Source: Blasia pusilla (Eukaryota > Marchantiophyta > Marchantiopsida > Blasiales). Taken from it: DNA of 64,000 nt. Positions 58,561 through 64,000 of this stretch are shown here, piece after piece. Location of the stretch: NCBI GenBank assembly GCA_050084515.1, contig CM114274.1, positions 26,350,001 to 26,414,000 of the forward strand, in the 5' to 3' direction. Within the stretch, counting starts at the first letter, position 1, and each line of letters begins with the position of its first letter. The notes under the pieces are model-generated. The model had not been told where the DNA came from. It saw only the letters and a program-made list of their open reading frames with translations, and did not search any database. The translations under genes and the position numbers were made by a program.

Positions 58561-60199
58561 TGAGACAGTGAGAGAGCTTCATGGGGGAGCTCGTTGGTCA
58601 CTCTTTGTTTTTGCAGGTTGGGGACCGTGTTCCCTGTTCAACGGCTCATCGTAGTGCTCACCAGAGTAAGGGTTGCTTTGATTGTTCTTTGCATTTGCCG
58701 ATATTTTGTGTGGAAGAGTGGCGCACGGAAGTGCTTCCCAATTTCTGATAGGGATTGATCATGGGTTCGGATTGCCCCATGCTGGTGCTCTTAGGAGCAC
58801 CATGTAGCTTGCTGATTTGTATTTTTATATGTTTTACATTATCATTGGAAGAAATCATCGCGGAAGCGCTGCCAAATTTTGTGTAGGAGAAAGAGACATT
58901 GGGATTTACAACAGTCCCCATTAGTTTTTACTGGAATATCCGATTCAAAATATTTGTTGACATTGTTGTAGGTCCTGAAGTTGTGCACGCTTTGCAATAG
59001 ACAATGCACAATTTGGAGTTATGAGCTAAAACTTATGGTCAATCTTGCAAAACTTCCATTGCTAGGAAATTTTTAGGGTTAAATTGTTCAAAACCTAAAC
59101 CAGCCGCCACGTTGGCGGCGACCATTGCCGTCATAGTGACCGTCGACGGTCTTCCGTCGAAATTCAATTATCACCGTCGATGGTCAATACTCACCGTCAC
59201 CATCAACTGTCAACCCGTCACCCGCAACAGTCCACTATCCGTTGTCCACCCTTTGGTTGCCATTGCCGCCGTTGTGGAGTGGAGGGTCTTCCACCGCGTT
59301 CGTTGATTCTCTCACTTGCGTCGCCCCCACGTACTTTTTTTTGGCCGCCATTGTCATCACAATTTTTTCATCAACCAATCATGATAGATGACCTCCGATT
59401 ATGGTGTTTGAGTTATGATTTCATGCTGCTATATTGTGATTGGTAGCCAACTCTCACGACACGGTATTGAATACCGTGTCGTGACGCCCGTTGCCGCAAC
59501 GGGCCGCCGATTGCTACTCTGTGCGGCTCGTGGCCGCACCGTACCGTCAATGTGGAGCAGAAAGTGGGTTTCTTGTTGATTGAGGATGGTATGCCGCCGA
59601 GTGCCGCATCGCACCACCGAGGGCTGTGCCGTTTATAGTCGTTCGTGCCGCCTCCAACGCCGCATGGTTCCCTTGGAACCGCACTCTCTATCGAGGAGTT
59701 TTGAGCAGCGTCTGTACGGGAGGATTATGACTTTCTGATTGGAGGAGTTGTCTCCACGACCAAGTTGGGGTTGAGATTTGCAGTTGGTGAGGAGCGACAT
59801 CGACATGTGTTGAGGTTATCCATTTTGGTCCTGTACCCTGCACGTATGAAGGATTATGGGATTTGGGTAATTTATTTGGGGATATTGGGTGTGTGGATGC
59901 TAAGAGCATCATTTATGTATGTGGTTTAGGGGACATAGACCTGTGTGGGATGTCCGGAGTTGAGATCAGGTTGTCTATGAGATGATAGTCTGGTCGATTT
60001 GCCGTACCACACCGCTTGTTGCCTCACGTTACACGTCTCGGGGAGGGAGAGTGTAGATCGAGTGCCACATGTTTGGGATGAGTGATTGAGGGATTACTCG
60101 CGAGGCAAGAGTGATTGGTCGAGAGGGGCACAAGGGTCATCACATCGTGTTTTCGGGACTTTGAGAGCCGAGGTGGTGAACCTGAGAGTAGCTCTAGAG
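58561..60199. other. LTR-to-gag spacer rich in short palindromes
   Basis: No protein gene recognised. Several inverted repeats: TGGTGCTC/GAGCACCA with 4-nt loop (58,783-58,802), GACCGTCGACGGTC (59,138-59,151), and the pair at 59,454-59,504. GC-rich from 59,100 to 59,700. Could be the leader of a Ty3/gypsy element, but no tRNA primer-binding site was found. Confidence 0.45.
59454..59504. repeat. Two adjacent palindromes with single-base centres
   Basis: TCACGACACGGTATT and its complement around one G (59,454-59,484), then GCCCGTTGC and its complement around one C (59,486-59,504). Both have perfect arms. Confidence 0.95.
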
Positions 60200-62225
60200 G
60201 TTTTACGCGAGGTTTTGAGGGTCTCCACGTGAGGGACCACCTCGACCTCCTTTTGTTTCATTGTTAGACAAGGAGGAGGGTGTAGAGGAGTTTGTGAGTG
60301 GTCGTACTAGTTGGGCGTACGAGATGGACGACCGGGGTAGAGGAATGCGTAGGTTTTCAAGTGTTGTAGGTACGAGTGAGTTGCAAGATTTCATAGCAAA
60401 GTTAAGGAGTTGGTGCGACTCCCAACGGGCCAGGAAGTCTAGAGAGTTCAACCGATTGACAGCATGGAACGGTATGTTCTAGCATTTAGAGGGGGCGCCC
60501 ATGGATGATTACCATGAGTTCTCTCAGAGAAAATCACGTGAGATCAAGGCGTGGAGGCTCTACTATGACCCACATTATGTGTCATGGATGGAGCCATTCC
60601 CATATGAGGAGGAGTAGTCAAGAGAGGCTACTTCCACTAGTGACGTTTTATGAGGGGTCACTCGCACGGGAGCAGTTGCACCCTGTAGTCGAATTCCTTA
60701 TAGGTTCAACCTTGTGGTTGAGTTCTTTGCTGAGTTGAGGGCGAGCTACTAGGGGGTAAAGACGAAGAAGTTACGGAGCATCCACGACTTCCAGAGGCGC
60801 CCGGGTAAGAGTTTGCGTGAGGCTTACACTCGCTTGCGCCGATTGATCAACGTCACTCAGGGGGTGATAGAGACTCAAACTATCCAGTCATGGTACGCAA
60901 TGTTGGACCGGACCCTGCGGACACGGGTGCGGGAGGGCCTGCTTCTTATGAATACCTCCCCTACGTTTAGAGATGTTTTTAGGAAGGCCGAGAAGATTGA
61001 GCGCAACATGGCGGAGGAGACCGTAGCCACCATGGGTTCTGGGCGAGAGAAGTCGCAATTGTCTGCCCCACCTGTGAAACAGTGTGGACTCTGAGATAGG
61101 TCGACTGTGGCACCACGAGCTGAGGGAGGATATCGGGAGGCCGTGCCACAGAGACCTGCGCCTTCATATGCGGCTCTATAGTAGCCGCCTACTATCACTT
61201 GTTGGTCATGTGGTGGAGCTTATCATCAGTGCGATTGCACTAGTCATGGTCATGGATGTGTGCCTCAACATGGAGGAGGACATGGTTCTACATGAGGAGG
61301 TTATCAATATGACTATTGTTAGAGGTATGGTCATACACGCGCTAGGTGTTTCAGTTTACATCCTGAGTTACGTCCGGACCAAGGGCCTGAGAGAGCACCA
61401 GAGCAAGTAGCCGGTCCGGGAGGGCCTAGAGATCGTGCATCAGGTGGTCCGGTTGGGGGACGAGGAGCTGGAGTTGCCCGACACGATGGTGGAGCTGCCC
61501 ATGGAGGAGGTAGAGTCCTATCACCTAGACGCGTCGAGGGAGACGCTGGACGTGAGGCTGGGATGGCTGCTCAGATACACCAGCTACGAGAGCAGATTTC
61601 CGCTATGGCATTGAGTTTACTTGATGCCGGATCCGTGGCATCAACATCATATGGAGCAGCCAGAGGTATGGAGGATCCTGGTTGGATGTGCAAGGTTGCC
61701 CAGATGGAGGCCGCCGCAGTTGTGACACGTGGAGCAGCTGTAGAGTTGGATCCACAGCGAGGGGAAGCCAGAAAATAGACTAGGCTTCCTTAGTCTTTCA
61801 CGTTTACCGAAGCGATGAGGACCCCATCGATGGGTCCTCATCAAAGTTCGTGGAGAGTTGGTAATGTTGTTGGTGTGTTGGCACGGAGAGCGATGGGAGA
61901 AGCGAGTGCGATGACTCCTATTGTTGATGCTCAGGAGGGGCATGTGTCGAGCACATTGTGGGGGCGGCCACCATTGTGTAGCGCACTCCTTTATTTTCTA
62001 CTTCCGATGTTATGACGTTGGGAGGTATGCCCGCCGAGGCTTTTCGGATCGCCGCTTCACTATGTGAGCGCGAAGTTGGAGTTCCTGCATCACGTTCAAA
62101 GGTGATTGCAGAGGAGGTGATGGACTTGCCCTTGGACCGGATGCTCGGGCCGTCCACGTCAGACTCTCCTCCTGTCAACTTAGGGTCCATATATGGCTCC
62201 CAAGTCTCCATCGTGACTACGGTAG
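60200..62225 (+). pseudogene. Ty3/gypsy Gag relic, plus strand
   Basis: Capsid-like stretch: KKLRSIHDFQRRPGKSLREA, YTRLRRLINVTQGV and IQSWYAMLDRTLRTRVREGL (about 60,765-60,950), then FRDVFRKAEKIERNMAEETV. A CCHC-like knuckle remnant reads RYGHTRARCFSLHPELRP near 61,330-61,390, its first Cys followed by a stop. A coiled-coil-like QIHQLREQISAMALSL follows at 61,560-61,780, and a spacer frame MPAEAFRIAASLCEREVGVP from 62,012. Stops and shifts throughout. The style fits the same family as the minus-strand pol and methyltransferase pieces. Confidence 0.75.
61814..61842. repeat. Hairpin, 11-bp arms
   Basis: GATGAGGACCC (61,814-61,824) and its complement (61,832-61,842) around CATCGAT, inside the gag-to-protease spacer. 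Confidence 0.9.
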
Positions 62226-62519
62226 GCCTCTCCAATGCGGGTATCGGTGGTTGCTATGGTGCAAACCCGTCACAAACAACAACTCTCGGCCGCTCTCTGC
62301 AGCCAACTGCAAACTCTGATCTCCTCCGCATGCAGTGCCCAATCCACGCTCGATGTTGTGGCTATCATCTCCTGGCGTACCTACAAAACATCCCAAGAAG
62401 TGCAAGGGTGTCTCTCCCGATCTCCCATGGAGTGTAGATCTCCTCGGGTCTCGCCCCCAACCACTACCTCCACCGTCTCGGTAGGCATGGGGCTCACCAA
62501 TGCAACTGCTATGATCTCT

Positions 62520-63445
62520 CACGATCTCATACAACGCTGGTTAGCCACTCCCAAGCTGAGGATCCATGTCAAGCATTTTACGTCCATCGCTTGACCCAAG
62601 ACATGGCGTTGTGATGCCTCTGACAATGACGGTACTGCCGTCACTCCCGTGGGAAATCCCATCGCTTGCTCTCTCTTGTCCGCGTTGGGCTTCACCAACC
62701 GCTCAACCTGATCATCCCAAACCAAGCCAGGACCGGCCTCCTTGTATGTATAGGAAGCGGGAAAACTCACAAACGTGGGCAAGGCTGCCCACGGCCTGCC
62801 TACCTTGTTGACCACTGTCAACGGTGGTGAATCATTGTACGTGACTGCCTGTGATCGACAATCTGGATCATAATGGAATCCACAAACAAATGGGAGGGGC
62901 GCTCCACTCTTGCATACGCCCTCCGTAACACAGCAAGGGCACCAAGTTGCTCCACCATGGATGCAGGCGATGGGCTCTAGAACCTACAGCCGCATCCAAG
63001 ACTGATGCTCAGGCAACTGTCGTAAGACCCTCAGCATCTCCTTAAACAACCTAGACCGAGTGTCATCCAACCCATTGCCTCGTCTAGCACTCCATTGGCC
63101 CTGACATGGCCAACCGTTAATGACCAAATCAATGGTCCCTACCCGCTCTAAGTCCTGCGCCCCTAACAACAGAATATCCCTCGGGAGGGAACTCTGGTAC
63201 CCCTGTACCGCGGACGCAGACAATCAATCGGGAAAACATAGGCGTAACTATGCCACAGGTCGTAGTGAGACGCGCCTCACAACATCATCACTCTCCGCAT
63301 ACAGGTACTACTGCACTCGCACTCCTACCTGCAAAACAACAGCTAACCCGGTGCTAATCCCTCCAACGGATCTAACACTCGAATACCCTCCTCTAGGATA
63401 CACCACACAATGGGTGTGGTATCCAAGGGTGTCATCGTAGCACTC
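62520..63445 (-). pseudogene. Cytosine-5 DNA methyltransferase domain in Ty3/gypsy polyprotein
   Basis: Minus-strand order matches a C5-MTase. An AdoMet-binding motif I-like segment reads ISTGLAVVLQVGVRVQ, a stop, then YLYAESDDVVRRVS (63,375-63,270). Motif IV is TIDLVINGWPCQGQ with the catalytic Cys codon at 63,106-63,104, followed by GNGLDDTRSRLFKEMLRVLR. Then comes a poorly conserved stretch where ENV of motif VI reads as LEP. After this are RPWAALPTFVSFPASY, a motif IX-like KREQAMGFPTG (about 62,650-62,680) and motif X-like HVLGQAMDVKCLTWI. At least three stops and a frame change make it inactive. The length, about 300 codons, suits a compact MTase. Its place downstream of protease-flanking sequence (63,455-63,997) puts it inside the retroelement polyprotein. 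Confidence 0.75.
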
Positions 63446-63454
63446 CATGCTACC

Positions 63455-63997
63455 TCAGGGTTCCTCAAATCTATCACACTCCGATGCAAACGTTTCACTC
63501 CACGCGGTCTGCACTTGCTCATCTACCAATTGTCGAAGCTCCTCACTTGAGCCCAACAACGGCACCTCTCCTCCACAGAATGATGTGGCTACCATAACAC
63601 TCCTCTCCATAGAAATGTCAAGAACGGGAGTATCCTTTGCATGGATATGTCCCTCAATCAAATCACTAGGCCAAGTGATGGCACTGCTAAATGCTACTAA
63701 GGTCGCCACCTCTCCTGGCCATCGTTTGATCATTGCACATGTGAATCGAACGGGTAATGAGCTAAGGCGCCAATCACCTCACTTCCATCCTCGTCTGTAG
63801 GATGCTGACTCCTCCTTGTAATCCACGGAAAACCCCATCGGGTATAACATTGCTCCATCAACCAAGACGTCGTATGACTCTACATCAATCACTATCGCCT
63901 TGGCTCGCACCACGGACTCATCTGTAGGATGTCCCGGGTGAATCCTCACCACGACCTCATGTTGGGTGATATACTGTATGGTACTCGCTCCACCCAA
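63455..63997 (-). pseudogene. Protease-flanking polyprotein segment of the same element
   Basis: Two minus-strand frames: 63,997-63,779 (IVIDVESYDVLVDGAMLYPM and GFSVDYKEESASYRRGW) and 63,733-63,455 (IKRWPGEVATLVAFSSAITW, LVDEQVQTAWSETFA). The first resembles the end of a Ty3-type aspartic protease. They precede the methyltransferase in the direction of translation. The rest of the protease lies beyond 64,000. Confidence 0.6.
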
Positions 63998-64000
63998 TGA

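Noticed and set aside
58561-60199. Host promoter or rRNA-like GC-rich region
   Set aside because: No rRNA or tRNA signatures. The position between an LTR and gag makes a retroelement leader more likely.

Overview
The window looks like TE-dense nuclear DNA of a plant (streptophyte). The evidence is a plant-type kinesin-5 gene with short GT-AG introns, a chromodomain Ty3/gypsy element, a CACTA (En/Spm) transposon, TATA-bearing LTRs and several degenerate repeat families. I saw no bacterial or organellar genes, no tRNA or rRNA, and no intact operon-like unit. The compact introns, together with a Ty3/gypsy family that carries a DNA methyltransferase, make me favour a non-seed plant or a charophyte-grade relative. 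That placement is inference.

1-36,300: two tandem copies of a segment of about 18.5 kb (1-17,598 and 18,476-36,300). Each copy holds, left to right, a kinesin-5 motor gene on the minus strand, its GC-rich upstream region, a degenerate LTR-like repeat, a decayed chromovirus on the minus strand, and an AT-rich tract with unknown minus-strand coding relics. Copy 1 of the kinesin gene encodes a complete, uninterrupted motor domain but runs off the left edge of the window. Copy 2 reaches eleven exons and is then cut by the duplication junction at about 17.8 kb. The copies are nearly identical around the kinesin gene and clearly more diverged in the distal AT-rich part.

36,300-45,700: short tandem repeats, a perfect 24-bp-arm hairpin, a decayed CACTA transposase gene on the minus strand (about 38.9-42.1 kb), a 5' LTR fragment, a triplicated 350-bp repeat and a 93-bp CT microsatellite.

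45,700-55,000: an unfamiliar region built from two related units. Each unit pairs a minus-strand reading-frame relic with a plus-strand one. Four clusters, 27 copies in all, of one 27-bp palindrome lie in and between these relics. The palindrome has 13-bp arms, a single-base centre and no stop codon in any of the six frames. A 1,276-bp solo-LTR-like insertion with TG...CA ends and a GCGG target duplication interrupts the first unit.

55,000-64,000: scrambled pieces of a Ty3/gypsy family, comprising LTRs in opposite orientations, gag on the plus strand, RT fused to integrase on the minus strand, and a protease-flanking region followed by a decayed cytosine-5 DNA methyltransferase on the minus strand. 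An inversion whose two outer ends are opposite-facing LTRs splits the plus-strand gene of the second palindrome unit. Apart from the kinesin motor, nothing here looks functional; the interest lies in the palindrome family, the methyltransferase-bearing retroelement and the duplication structure.
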